Positions 1-10,798 of a stretch of DNA of 64,000 bases are shown here, piece after piece. Both the position numbers and the translations under genes were made by a program. Below the pieces are notes generated by a model, which did not search any database, was not told the origin of the DNA, and worked only from the letters and a program-made list of their open reading frames with translations. Source of the DNA: Triops longicaudatus (taxonomy: Eukaryota > Arthropoda > Branchiopoda > Notostraca > Triopsidae); assembly GCA_022885665.1 (NCBI GenBank), contig JAGQDJ010000045.1:434001-498000 (forward strand), in the 5' to 3' direction. Within the stretch, counting starts at the first letter, position 1. Each line of letters begins with the position of its first letter.

Positions 1-339
1 TTTAAACCTCGTGTCTGCCATCATAAGAGAAAGGTGCAATGAAAAGGGGAAGTAAAATCGCAGAAAAGGTAGGTAGCAGGACAGAAAATCGTTGAGGTGC
101 AATAATAAGCTGGGAGTGTGCGAACTAGCGGGGATTCTCTTACGGAAGTCGAATTAAGCCCCACTTGTAATCAACTGGGTGGCTTTTGCGCAGTCATTCT
201 TTATTGAGTGCTGTGTTTATTTTGTCACCAGCGGTTTTTAGATACATAAGTCTCAGACGTGGAAATTGAAAGACAATTCAATACGTAATTTTTGTACCTA
301 CAATTTTTTAATACAATTATTTGTTTATTTGTTTTCCAG
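1..339 (+). other. Intron of the CCDC174-like gene (partial)
   Basis: No coding signal is visible here. The stretch ends in a T-rich tract and TTTTCCAG at 339, the acceptor of the first visible exon, so it is read as the 3' end of an intron. Confidence 0.6.
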
Positions 340-2587
340 AGGCGAGGGCACACGGCGTGGGATATTTTGCGTTCTCCAAAGACGAGCTGGAACGTGCAGA
401 ACAGCAAACCAAGTTGAAAGAATTACGCCAACAAACTGAAGACATCCGTAAACGGAAAGCCGAACAGGAGAAGAAACGTAACGCAGAATTGAAAGAAAGA
501 CTGAAGAAAGTTCGCGACCGTAAACGACTCAAAATGGGTTTGCCCATCTTAGGTAATGGTGTTTTTTTCTTGCCATTAGTTGCCATGTTCTACAGTAATA
601 TCTACCTGACAGACTTGGGCTGTAAAATATTGGTGATTGTAAACATTATTTTTACGAAGAAACGCTATGCAAATTATCGTCACGGAAAATAAACGGCAGC
701 ACTCTTTCGCTGCGGGCATTAGGTCACAAAGAATATTCCCTCTCCGGCAGCTGCTTAATGACTAGCCGTTGAATTCTGAGTACGTATACGTACACGATAT
801 TTTGGCCAACACATAATGTTCTCCTTGAGTGGCTTTGTGAACGAGGCTCCAGAAGTTCATTCACGCAAGTGTCGGGCGTTTAGAAGGCTTTCATTCGTTG
901 GAGTTTTCACTGATAACAATGGTGTGTAGTAATATTAAACTATGTTTAAAGTTCGTTAAGAGAAAATTGAAAATTCTGTCGCATTTCTGCTCAGTATGGG
1001 AGGATTATTTCTGTTATAATTCTGTTTTGCAGCATTTTAATTAAGCGCCTTGGATATTTCCTTATAATAAGTAAAGCACTAACGTAAATTACCTAACTTA
1101 AGTTACACTTTACTTAGTCTTATTCAGTCTAGTTGAACTTAACCTTACCTGACAAACTAGCCTAATGTTGATTGACGTAGCCTGTTTTAATAAAACTCTA
1201 ACTTAACTACATCTACCTAATATATCTTAACCTAATCAAACCGTATGTAACGTAACGCAACGTTATAATCGCTCACAAAAGCTACAGTCGAACTCAATAA
1301 ACAGGCCTAATGATAAAGACTGCTCCGTCTCTAATTAAATTAGAGCCCTTTGGTAAGAAAATTTTGCGATTTTTCTTACTTGGTACTACTTATGTTTGAT
1401 TTACTTGCGTGAAAGATAATGAGTATAATTATTCCACTTAGAGTTCCCTCTTGCCAAAAACATAAGAGTGCGTTGTATAAATAGATGTGTGCCTCGTTGT
1501 AAGTGGAGGAAGCCTTACATATATTTAAATAACGTTTCTTTGTTGAAATTTGACAGAAAAAGATGACACAGACAAGGAGCAGGTAGAGGATCCAGGCGAA
1601 GAAACTGCAACTGTTCCTGTCGAGCCTTTGTTGACTGAGAGAGAACCCACGTTGGATGTTACTCAGGTCAGACCTTGGGATATGGGAAAGGAAGGCGTTC
1701 CCAAAACGGCTGGTAATTATCCTTCTTGTCATCTTGACATTTTAGTACTTTTTTACGCCTATTTTTCTTTCATTCGTTCACACCAGTCATTTAAAGCCTT
1801 TTGTGAAGCCTGTTGCTTGTAGAATTGTTGAAGAAAAGCCAATTATGTCGCAAACTATTCTTAGCTCCCACAAAATTACTGTCATTCTTTCATTTCCTTT
1901 GTTCTTTTTTTTGCAGTCATGTCCCAAGGAAATTGGGTGAAAAAACGAAGAGAAGAGCGACCACAAGAATTTGCACCACCTGCTTTATATTCGCAAGAAA
2001 CGAAGCAGAAACGTCCTTCGTCTTCGTTGTGTGTGCAGCAAGAAAACCAGCCAGTGCCCTCTATATCCGTTCAAGAGATTCCTTTACCCTCCTCCAACGT
2101 TGAACCCGCCACTAACGCTGCACCTGCGAAATTAACTTCAGACGCTATCACCCAAAATTTGGCCTTCTTGCGACAGCAAACGGAGGGAGACAAGAAAAAT
2201 GAGTCGAAGTATGATCCAAAACCGTCCTCGGCCAGGAAACCAGACGTTCGACGTGGTAAACTACCTGACAAACGTGGATCCCAGTTGAACCTGGGCTTTG
2301 ATGTCTCAGCCGTCAAAGATGAGCACAGAGGGGACGAGGGTTATCGGCATGAACCACGGAAAGGGGTTGAAATCGCACCTCCAGCCTCGATGGACTACTT
2401 TGCCAACACGCAAGCTAAGCATCGGGTTCCGGTTAAGAAGTTCAACCTCTCAGACTCCATAGCCATGGGTAAGAAACTTCAAGAACAAGCCAGTAGTACA
2501 AAAGACAAAAGGAAACAGAAATCTTCCGGTGCCGCAAAAGCCTTTCTAGGCATGGATATCGATTTTACCGACTCAGATTCGGGTTAA
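340..2587 (+). CDS. CCDC174: CCDC174-like protein, 3' part (5' exons lie outside the window)
   Basis: Three exons are visible: 340-552, 1557-1712 and 1917-2587, with stop TAA at 2585-2587. Both joins keep phase (one base left over, two supplied), with GTAATG and GTAATT donors and TGACAG and TTGCAG acceptors. The first exon starts after TTTTCCAG with two bases of a codon, so it is internal and the N-terminal half lies upstream. It encodes the family's HGVGYFAFS block followed by a charged helix rich in Lys, Glu and Arg (likely coiled coil). Exon 2 ends in a RPWDMGKEG block and exon 3 opens with NWVKKRREERPQEFAPP; vertebrate CCDC174 has the same order, a RGKEF block and then a WSKR...PEFAPP block. 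The family is nuclear and linked in vertebrates to the exon junction complex. The long Ser/Lys-rich C-terminus is lineage specific. The family call rests on three blocks in the right order. Confidence 0.82.
1083..1260. repeat. Degenerate AACTTA/ACCTAA-rich low-complexity stretch
   Basis: Inside the second visible intron (553-1556), short words such as ACCTAA, AACTTA, AACCTTACC and TTAACC recur in irregular order over about 180 bases. No fixed period is visible. It resembles decayed simple-sequence DNA. Some units match the arthropod telomere word CCTAA, but they are not in tandem. Confidence 0.5.
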
Positions 2588-2608
2588 CTGGCTGTTTCTG
2601 CTGTAGGA

Positions 2609-2641
2609 AATAAAAAAGCATTATGAAAGATGACCAATAAA
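2609..2641 (+). terminator. Two poly(A) signals after the CCDC174-like gene
   Basis: AATAAA occurs at 2609-2614 and again at 2636-2641, 22 and 49 bases after the stop codon. This fits a very short 3' UTR and leaves just over 100 bases before the stop codon of the convergent neighbour. Confidence 0.6.
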
Positions 2642-2755
2642 CGCGTTGAATATTGACTTTGTATTGCGTCAGGACAAAGGCACAGCCTTATAATCCATAA
2701 AGACATATGATAGAAGAAATACACTTAAAATGTTGTTTAATTGGCAGTTTTAGGC

Positions 2756-4892
2756 TTAAACGGGCTGAAGTATGAACGTGCGACCCGTTTTTTCGTCCAC
2801 AATGCGTCCTGTTTCCCAGTCAAAGACTAATTGGGGCAAATCTGATTTGCCAAAGAGCTTTTCTGCGAGCAGTTCTTTTTCTTTCTTGGCGTTTTTTAAA
2901 AGCTTGGGAGATGGAGTGGAATGAGTCTCAGTTTGACGTTGATGGCGGGGATTTATGTTTCCCGGATTTACCTTGTGGACCAGAACAGGTGTTTGTGTCA
3001 CCGAAACTGGCCGAGATTCTACAGGTTTGATGGCAGGAACAGGTTGGCTATGACCTCCGTAATCCTAAGATTTTGTAAAAATTCGTTGAAGAATAGGTAT
3101 TTATTAAATGATGGACTACACGAATATCTAGTAATAGAAGCAGTAAGCAAAAAAAAAAAAAAGAATTCAAACGGTGTCGTAAGCAAATAAGCATACGTCA
3201 AAACAAGGCAATCTTATCCCTAATAGTTTTCGGAGCTACTTTCTTATATGGCTAAACAATACTTATCAAATGTCCATGCAAAGTACGACAGATACTAAGA
3301 ATGAGTAGAACTTCACAAAGAATATTAACAAAATATGATGTTCTAAATAGGTTTATCTAAAAAGGTTAAGCATTCTGAACACGTGGGCTTTCAGAAATTA
3401 CGCTTTAAACTAGCATGTTCAGGAAAGCTTTAAACACAATTATCTACTAACATAGTTATTTTGAGTATTTCAAGTTTAGAAAAAAATGCGATTAAGTTTC
3501 TACGAAACCTGCTCTGGTGTCGAAATGAGAGACCTTGTGCGTAAAACTCGAGTGGACGATAAAGCGAACTGTCAATGATCTTGGTTTACGTGAATTCCTC
3601 GTATTATTATAGCTTTTATAACAGGGTTAAAAGAAACGGAATAACTCGTGTTGACAACAAGTTAGTTAGCTTTTGCCGACGTGTCTGTGGAACGGATAAA
3701 GAGACCGGTTATAAGGAAGTACGCACGATAGAAAAAATTTGAGAATATTAACATAAAAACATTTTTTAAATAAATTTAAGAAATATGGGTAAAATATTAA
3801 CTTTTCAATAGATGTTAGTAGATTTTTGGAAATTTAGCTATTACCCCATCATCGCCACCAGCGTCGTGGCCATCACCGTGTGAATCGCCGTGCCCCTCTC
3901 CATGTCCACCGCCATACTGAAAAATGAACAGTAATTATATTCTTCATTACTCTAAAAATCTTGTTGAAAATTCATACCCCATGGTCTTCGTGACCGTCAT
4001 CCTTAGGGGCGTGGTTATAATCGTAGTAATGCTCTCCGTATCCGCCTTTCTTGTCTCCCCATCGCACCTAATTTTGCAAAACCATCGTCACCAACACTGA
4101 TTAATTACTGAGTAAAAGAGACGTTACCTTGGTTTTGAACTTCCCGTACGGTCCTCCTTTTTCGTAACGTTCCTGAAAGTGCTGATCGTTGCCCCGACGG
4201 TACCCGAATTCGTACTCCTTGTCACTAGGAACATTGGCGTACCTACACATTGAAAACTTCCTTTAGTGCGTCGTATTTACGATGCTTTTCTAATATTCTT
4301 ACTCGTGGTTTTCTTTTTTTTTACAAGCATGTGTTTTAGATAAAAACCAGTAAACTTGTTAATAGATGTACTTTCACTTAACTTAAAAAAACAATTTAAC
4401 TAAAATTTACTAATCGAACTTCTTATTATCTTTCCACTGTCCATACACGAATACACATGCCCGGACTTAATAGGTTGAATTAGGCAAAGTGAGCTAAACA
4501 GGTAAGGTCAATGTCAGTTAATGTGTGTAAGGTTAAGAAAAATGGTTAAGAACGAAATTTTCAGCCGCAATTGCCCGAGAAAGAAGAAGCAGGGAAATTT
4601 ACATGAAGAAGTTGTCGTGTCCTGATGGTGCACCATAGCCTGCTCCTCCAGGACTTCCACCACCTCCAGATCCTGCACTGTATCCACTAGCAGCAGCCAT
4701 GTTGTCACCTTTGTCTGAAAGCAAAATTTTTAATCGAAGTTTATTTAGAAGAAATTAAATATTTACTGTATTACTTTTAGGTGAATAAGCCATTCGAGGG
4801 GGAGGAGGAGCAGGCAAAGGTTCTGCGTAACACGGGGTCCATACCATTAATCCGAGTATGAGAGACGACCAAAGATGTGGTGAAAGAACCAT
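2756..4892 (-). CDS. Secreted Gly/His-rich protein, function unknown
   Basis: Six exons on the minus strand: 4775-4892, 4603-4714, 4128-4242, 3978-4067, 3845-3916 and 2756-3064. All joins are in phase and give 271 residues. The start ATG (4892-4890) opens a clear signal peptide of about 23 residues ending in CYA, followed by a Pro-rich stretch. Next come a Gly/Ser linker (about 45-72), a Tyr-rich block beginning YEFGYRRGN (87 on) and continuing as VRWGDKKGGYGEHYYDYNH (116-134), a His/Gly/Asp repeat segment (about 135-169) and a basic C-terminal third ending in FDWETGRIVDEKTGRTF...V. The YEFGY start recalls the opening of the Rebers-Riddiford chitin-binding consensus, but the rest does not follow it, so a cuticular or extracellular-matrix role is only an inference. 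The His/Asp run could bind metal. A TATA box and initiator lie just upstream. Confidence 0.78.
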
Positions 4893-4904
4893 GTTTAACT
4901 GAGG

Positions 4905-4947
4905 ACTGAGCTTGATTTGCTCTTCCTGGGCCGAAGTCCCTTTTATA
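4905..4947 (-). promoter_or_regulatory. Core promoter of the secreted Gly/His-rich gene
   Basis: Read on the minus strand, TATAAAAG lies at 4947-4940. Initiator-like words (TCAAG at 4915-4911, TCAGT at 4909-4905) follow 32-38 bases later. The ATG is only about 15-20 bases further on, giving a very short leader and supporting the chosen start. Confidence 0.6.
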
Positions 4948-7071
4948 TTTAAAAAAATCCTGCGAAAAGACAACGGGTTTCAGTTGTTGGTTGCTTTAGT
5001 ATGCGCAGTCGAGCGAAAAGCACGCGCTAAATGAAGCTGCTTCAAATGTTCGTGTAAGACCAGTGTAGTACGAAATGGGGTTAGTGTTGAACTCCGGAAG
5101 GAAACGAAGCTAGAACGTGAAACTTTTGTGAGCATCTTTTTTAACTTTATTGTTTTTTCATGTTTTGCTGACTAAATCGAAAGCAGCGAATGGAACTTTG
5201 CTCTGAAACTGTGGACAAGCGCAGGTCAACTGCCCGCGTGAGCTTGTTTCGCTTGAAGTGGCTGGAAAATTTGAGACTGTTCAAGGGAAAACGAGCTGTT
5301 TCAGTTTTGGGTCAACAAGTTCTTTCACAAAACTCACCCATTGAGAGTTGTGACGTCTTTAGAAATTTTCTCCAGTTCATGTATTTCTCAGAGGAGAGCG
5401 GAAATTAATCCCAAAATCGTTTTACAGAACAAGCCATTAAAAAATGTTAACTTCCTTGTATATATAAGAACGAAATTTAGAGCAAAAACTGCATTTACAT
5501 GAAAAATAGAAACATGTGAATTCGCGTGTATCAACATGGCTTCTTGTTGTATCTAAGTTTTAGTTGTCATTACCTTTGTTGGTTGGTTTAATTTTTTGTG
5601 GACCAAGTTTCCTTTTATTCGTAAACAGATAACTAATTTCATAAGGATTTATTCATCCGTGCTCATACAGAGCTCCTAAGCCACCTACGTCCTAACTATT
5701 CACTTTAATTCACATTATACGGATATGTGACGGTCACTAATTATTTACCCAGGAAGTTCAAATTGTGCGTGCTTTGGACTAAAGCAGCTTGGTAGTGTTG
5801 GACGATCCCCTTGTCAAAAATTTTCAGCTTCTATCAGTAGCTCGCAGTTGGCTCGCGTGACTGAAAATACAGAACATTTTTAATACTTAATGTTTACAAA
5901 AAAAGAAGAAAATTAATAGTAATAGATCAAGCTAATAATCTACCACCACTCCTGTACCAGGGGAAGAGATTCCCTCTCCCCCATTTGCGTTCATAATAGG
6001 GGAGATAGGAGAACCTCAAATATTAAAACATATTTCATATGTATTCCACTCCCCTCGAACCAAAATCCTGGGTATGGGTCAGTTTGTAACTGTGGCAAAT
6101 CATTGCAGATATTTCCGAACCTCAACATATAATAGGACATTTTAAAATATTTTTTTTTTAAGAAAATAGATAACAACTACTGTAATAAATTTTGGGTCTT
6201 ATCATCACCTTGGGAAATTGCAAATATTTTCGTTCTTAAAAACCAGCAAGTGGGTCCAGGTTGTAATTTCATTTACGAAATTGGTCTAAGTAAGCTTAAA
6301 AAGCAAGAAACACGCTAAATCTTAACTACAAAGTAATAGCCATGCTTTTGTGCAAGTTGCAGCCTGAGTTTTGAAAATTTATCGAAAGAGCTTAAATTAG
6401 ACTCGATGCAGTGAATTTAATAAATACGTTTCCTATAAGAATTCTCAAAGTTTAACAGGCAAAAACTTGTGTAATACAGCTTAACTCTTGTAGCTTTTGT
6501 TTCAGAAGTCCTTCTGATTCCTACTTCCCAATTCTGTACTGAGAAAATACCACAAGGGCAATTGACGGTAATGGTAACTAGTGATTGTAGCTTTTAATCC
6601 AATTGTTACAAACAGGGAAATTCATTTAACTAGTTCAAATAAGCTAATGGTGTGTTGACTACTCAGCATGGTTCTTTTGATACTGCAACTAACATTCGTT
6701 GTTCCTGCCAATTATAAATTAATAAACAATTCCTTATCCATACAAGACGAGGGAATTTTCAGCTTGCTGTACTCCGCTCCTATTAGCACACATAGTAGGT
6801 TTTGTCCGCGATCACGAAAAACAAACTGGAATTTCCGGTTACGTCATTGCGACTTCGACACTTCGTACTACATTTCAACAAAACCTGTGCTGAAATCATT
6901 ACGAAATGTTTTCAGAGCTAGATTTAAAAACAGAGTTACTTTTACAGGCAATTTTCAAAGAAAAAATAAGATTGGGAATCCCACACCGCTACATTTTTAC
7001 AAACACGTCTTGAATATCCTTTAACGTATTAAAGTAGTATGTTGTATTGCAACAGAGCAATAGGACACTGC
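4948..7071. other. Intergenic stretch without a supported gene
   Basis: This lies between the divergent promoters of the secreted protein and the Kazal gene. Short open frames occur (for example 5190-5408 and 6668-7024), but they lack splice partners, recognisable motifs or codon bias. One short inverted-repeat element (5951-6079) is present. Confidence 0.5.
5951..6079. mobile_element. Short inverted-repeat element, CCGTAGCCAGG family (degenerate)
   Basis: The right end reads CCCTCGAACCAAAATCCTGGG followed by TATGG, the reverse complement of the family's left end. The left end (CTGTACCAGGGGAAG) is decayed. It belongs to the family of about ten copies best preserved at 17526-17652. Confidence 0.45.
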
Positions 7072-7107
7072 CATAAAACCAACGTTTGCCGTCCGAGATT
7101 GGTCAGT
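7072..7107 (+). promoter_or_regulatory. Core promoter of the Kazal gene
   Basis: A TATA-like CATAAAAC at 7072-7079 is followed 31 bases later by TCAGT (7103-7107), the arthropod initiator. Transcription from about 7105 makes ATG 7126 the first start codon. This argues against the longer open frame that begins at 7039. Confidence 0.55.
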
Positions 7108-7125
7108 GTAATAATTGCATTGCAT

Positions 7126-7657
7126 ATGACACTAAGCACCATGAACGTTTTCATATTCTGTAACTTGTTCCTGGTCTTATCGGTACTCCTTTTTGCGGAG
7201 ACAGGAAGCGCAGCCGCTGTGAAATGCGGTGATTGCGTTTATCTACAATACGTAGATCCTGTGTGTGGATCGGACGGCAAATCTTACAGCAACATCGGCG
7301 CACTACAGTGCCAAAGCCTGTGCAATTCTGGTAAAAACAGTATTAAATAGAAATAAGTTACATTCAACAATACTCTTAGATCTGAAAATGGTGCACAAAG
7401 GCCCATGTAGACTTGGAAGTATTAGCAGGAAGAAGCGTCAACTTTCACGTCGCTGTGGTGGACCCTGCATCTGTACCGCCGAATATGCCCCGGTATGTGG
7501 CTCAAACGGCAAAACCTTCGGAAACTCCTGCCAACTTTACTGTCAAGCACGGTGCACCCCAGGTATCATGGAATTACGATTTCAATACGACTGCTGTGCT
7601 GATCCGCTCTAATTTTTTTCAGGCTTGCGCTTGGTAAGCCGGGGTGAGTGTATGTAA
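7126..7657 (+). CDS. Secreted two-domain Kazal-type protease inhibitor
   Basis: Exons 7126-7330, 7380-7562 and 7623-7657 (introns of 49 and 60 bases, phase kept) give 140 residues. A signal peptide (about 1-30, hydrophobic core FIFCNLFLVLSVLLF) precedes Kazal domain 1 with six cysteines (C34, C37, C47, C62, C66, C78) and the PVCGSDGKSY core. Domain 2 (C94-C139) has the APVCGSNGKTF core and eight cysteines, two more than usual. RKKR at 85-88 between the domains is a possible furin-type cleavage site. In domain 2 the residue two after the second Kazal cysteine (the usual P1 site) is Ala102 if C100 is that cysteine, which would suit an elastase-like target. In domain 1 the spacing from the second to the third cysteine is nine rather than seven, so its reactive site is unclear. 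A second in-frame ATG at 7141 is also possible. Confidence 0.9.
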
Positions 7658-8962
7658 AGAAGAAACGTTTCTACTTTGCCATATCCCAAGCTTTACGATA
7701 AGTGGTCTTTTTCCTTGCGGTCCCTTTTCTTGTGTGTAGATTTTTTCATTTAGGGTTTTATTTATTCCTGTAACAGTGTCTCCACTCTTCATAAAATTCT
7801 TAAGTCATTTCTTGGAATTAGCGTAAATTTGAGCGCCAGCTACTTTTGTCGAATTCCTAATTGCTAACGCAGTTGAAAGTTGTAGTGCTGCACTTTTTGG
7901 CACTGAGTGTATTCAACGTCTTCTTGTGAACAATGGACTTAAAGTGCCCCTGAGTCCCACAGACGTGACGTCACAAAGCTAAGAACTGTGTTCCTTGTAC
8001 GGCGCTCGCAAGTGTCAACTAAGTTCGCTCTAAGAATTACCCTACTAGACCAAAATGTTATAGCCATTGAGAGTTCAACATTAAAGGAGACTTGAGACAA
8101 TTGCAATGCAGGCTGAAGAAACAAGTTCATGACCTGGGAAATAGACAGGTGTACAAAAGCTTGAATACCCGCTTTTAAGTTTCACGTGTCAAGATCAAAC
8201 ATTAAATGAGAAAATTAATTAAGAATTTTGTAGTTTTTCTTAGAAATTTCTTGATTCATACGTCTATTTTAAGCGGCAATAAATAGAACAATAATTAATT
8301 CTTAATTTGAATAGACGTTACGGAACAGTAAGTAAAAAGCTTTCATACTAATCCTCCGAAGTCAGTCAATAAAAAAAATCCTCAGAAGTTGTTTTACACC
8401 AGGCATAAAAAGCCTGAGTGATGTTGCAGTGCGTCTGTATTCGAAGCGCTTTTTTATAAACCACAGTTACTGGAGACTAACAAAATAACGGTTTGAATGA
8501 CGATTCAACTTCGTCCTGTAAATTTTCCTCATAACATGTAAAGTATAGCACATGAAATGCTAACACAAAATAGTTTCACAAGTCTGCCGATTCTGCAGTT
8601 TGTTTCAAACTACGGGCTTCCTAAAAATTTCCCTTACAAGATTTTGCAAGAAGCTGAAGATCTAACACTTGAAACGAGAAAGTATTTTCTCAGATTTGTT
8701 ACGGATAATTTTTAATTTAAGTCCAATACCAAATTAACATTTTTATTGTCTCAATTCTTGTTAACACGATTTGATTCACTCTATTTTACGAATAACACAA
8801 GCACCTTTTAAATGTCCACCCTTTTGGGTTGGACAACAATATAAAGGTGAGCTTTATATTGTGGTTTTGGTTATCAAGTGAGGTAATGTACAATACGTTG
8901 CAAGAAGATGAAAATCAAAACCAAACGGCAATGAAAATTAGAGGCCCCTCCAAGTATATGAA
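7658..8962. other. Intergenic stretch without a supported gene
   Basis: AT-rich, with no exon-like open frame having splice signals. It contains a short hairpin (8836-8862) and an isolated TGACGTCA palindrome near 7966, neither tied to a gene. No AATAAA is seen close behind the Kazal stop codon; the nearest is about 620 bases downstream (near 8280). Confidence 0.5.
8836..8862. repeat. Perfect 11-bp inverted repeat with 5-base loop
   Basis: ACAATATAAAG at 8836-8846 is exactly mirrored by CTTTATATTGT at 8852-8862 around the loop GTGAG. The arms contain TATA-like words. No gene can be assigned to it. Confidence 0.7.
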
Positions 8963-8992
8963 ATGAAATGCCGGGTGCACAATTTGGACATG

Positions 8993-9151
8993 GGTGTAGG
9001 TCAATCTGTCCGTGACTTGCCCTCCGTTCGGTACCCAGAGCACGAACCCTTCTCGCCGTACCCTCACTATGCCACTTGGAAGAGCTGCATGTTTTCACGG
9101 TCGTTAAGCTTCACTTTTCGTTCTCTGGAAGCTACACCGTGTCACGTTTAA
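8993..9151 (+). other. GC-richer open stretch, possible orphan exon
   Basis: From about 8990 the frame reading MGVGQSVRDLPSVRYPEHE stays open to 9151. Up to about 9090 third codon positions are mostly G or C, unlike the AT-rich surroundings. A possible acceptor (GGTGTAG) lies at 8994-9000. I recognise no family. It may be an exon of an unknown gene or part of a decayed sequence. Confidence 0.2.
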
Positions 9152-9400
9152 CAGCCAGAACACCACTCCATCTAGTGACTAAGTTTTCATCTATAATTTT
9201 GTTTCAAAACGAGAAAAAAAAACAAAAAATCAGAAAACCGTCTTTGCTGTACCATTCCTCCTCGACTCCATAACTGTCGTGTTAATAAAAAATACCTCGC
9301 TTAATTTGAAATAGCTAGGTTACGTTTGCTTTTATTAAATTTCAATGTAGAAGTCATCATTCTCATTCAAGCAAAGTAATTCTAATTCATTTCAAGATCA

Positions 9401-9625
9401 ATGGCGCCGGTCCGAGAGCTTTCCACCTCCACCCCCGGTGATCCAGCCCGCTACTGGTCACTTTCGGCGAAAGCTCCCCAATCATGGCTGAACCTGGGAT
9501 ACTACGGTCTTTCACTTCCCAAAGGAACTAGCCGTCAGGGACCATCCTCGCGACAGATGTGCGCGAACCAACAAGGACTCGAAAGAACGCTTCGCTGTGA
9601 ATTCTTCAGATATTTGTGTGAGTAA
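9401..9625 (+). CDS. Possible small or partial coding region, unknown
   Basis: An open frame of 74 codons starts at ATG 9401 (MAPVRELSTSTPGDPARYW...) and ends at TAA. Its GC content and third-position G/C use are clearly above the flanks. The opposite strand is broken by stops in the frames I checked. TTGT|GTGAGT near the end could be a splice donor, so this may be a first exon. No motif is recognised and no partner exon was found, apart from the similarly GC-rich stretch 300 bases upstream. Confidence 0.25.
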   Translation: MAPVRELSTSTPGDPARYWSLSAKAPQSWLNLGYYGLSLPKGTSRQGPSSRQMCANQQGLERTLRCEFFRYLCE

Positions 9626-10798
9626 GCCTCACTTCTGTTTTGCCACAAAAGACGAATGAAAATGGCTTTTAGACGCTTTCTACATTTTGAGTAATATACG
9701 AAAGTCTAAAATTCATTCTATGATTTAACAAGAAGATTTCAAGAGAGATCTCGAGATCTGCTGTAGTGAAGGCAACTTTACTGTCAATATTTTAGATAGT
9801 TTACTTGACCTGACATGCGATATTTTGCGTTAATTTTCCGATGGAATTTGTCTATACTAGGGTTGTATTATACAGGGCATTAATGGAGTGTAAACAATAT
9901 TAAACACATTCGTCCAGTTATGTAATTTAAAATGAATAAGGTAACTAGTTAAGTAAGCGTTCATATTGTTCTATAGAGTCTCGCTCGTAATCGTAACTAG
10001 AGGTGAGCGATTGCAGCTTTTGTAAAAGGAAGTTTGAGAAAAGTGGTCAATGGCCGAACACCTTGAAGACCACTGATTTAGGATTTAGCAATAGCACAGT
10101 TAAAGGCTACACGGTAGGATATCTGTGCTAGCTCTCAACATTAAAGTTTTATCCCTGCTTTCTCGTAACCTGTAACCTGTATGTCTGCAAATAGATCTTA
10201 AGCAGCGTTAAATAGTTCGTTTTGTGAAATATTATAGAAAATAGTTGAGGTAGCATCAGTTTACAACATTTTAACACACAGGAATTTTTCTTGAGTACTT
10301 TTAAAGTTCGCAAAATTTCTATTTTCTAGTAAAGTAGCATGTCCTTATTTTCTTCCTGAAAGAGAAGTACTTGAAATGAGCTCTTCCGAATTATCTTACA
10401 TTGTCACGATTAGAGAAAAAAAGCATTCAGATTTAATTTTGCTTGCACTGACAAATGTTCCCATACTTTACGTACATAGCAATCCCTTTGGTAGCTACAT
10501 TACTATTTATTGGACAACAGTCAGGCTCTATATTGACGTGCTAGCGACGTTATCTTTCCATCAAGTGTTAGGTTAAATCCAAAATATAAATGTGTTCGTG
10601 AACTGAGCGAAGAGAAGTAAACACGACTCACTTTATCGTTAAGCGCTTTCAACGCTAATAAATTGTTTCTCATATGAATCTTTTTTACTTGTGGTCTGAT
10701 GTATTTAATAATTTTGTGACTACTTTGTAACACCTTCTAATCTCTCATCTAAGATCTCTTCCCCAGGAAATGTTCGACTCGCTTATGTTGCTTTTAAA
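9626..10798. other. Intergenic stretch without a supported gene
   Basis: AT-rich DNA between the orphan open frame and the 3' end of the endonuclease gene. I see only short chance open frames and no clear repeat. Confidence 0.5.

Noticed and set aside
4514..4708. Alternative minus-strand frame MTTWLLLVDTV
   Set aside because: It is the wrong frame of exon 2 of the secreted protein; the phase-correct frame is Gly/Ser-rich and joins both neighbours.
6668..7024. 118-codon plus-strand open frame upstream of the Kazal gene
   Set aside because: No motif, AT-rich chance-like composition, and it ends just before a better promoter and gene.
7039..7125. Longer N-terminus for the Kazal protein
   Set aside because: It starts upstream of the predicted TATA/TCAGT start site and places about 30 non-signal residues before the signal peptide.
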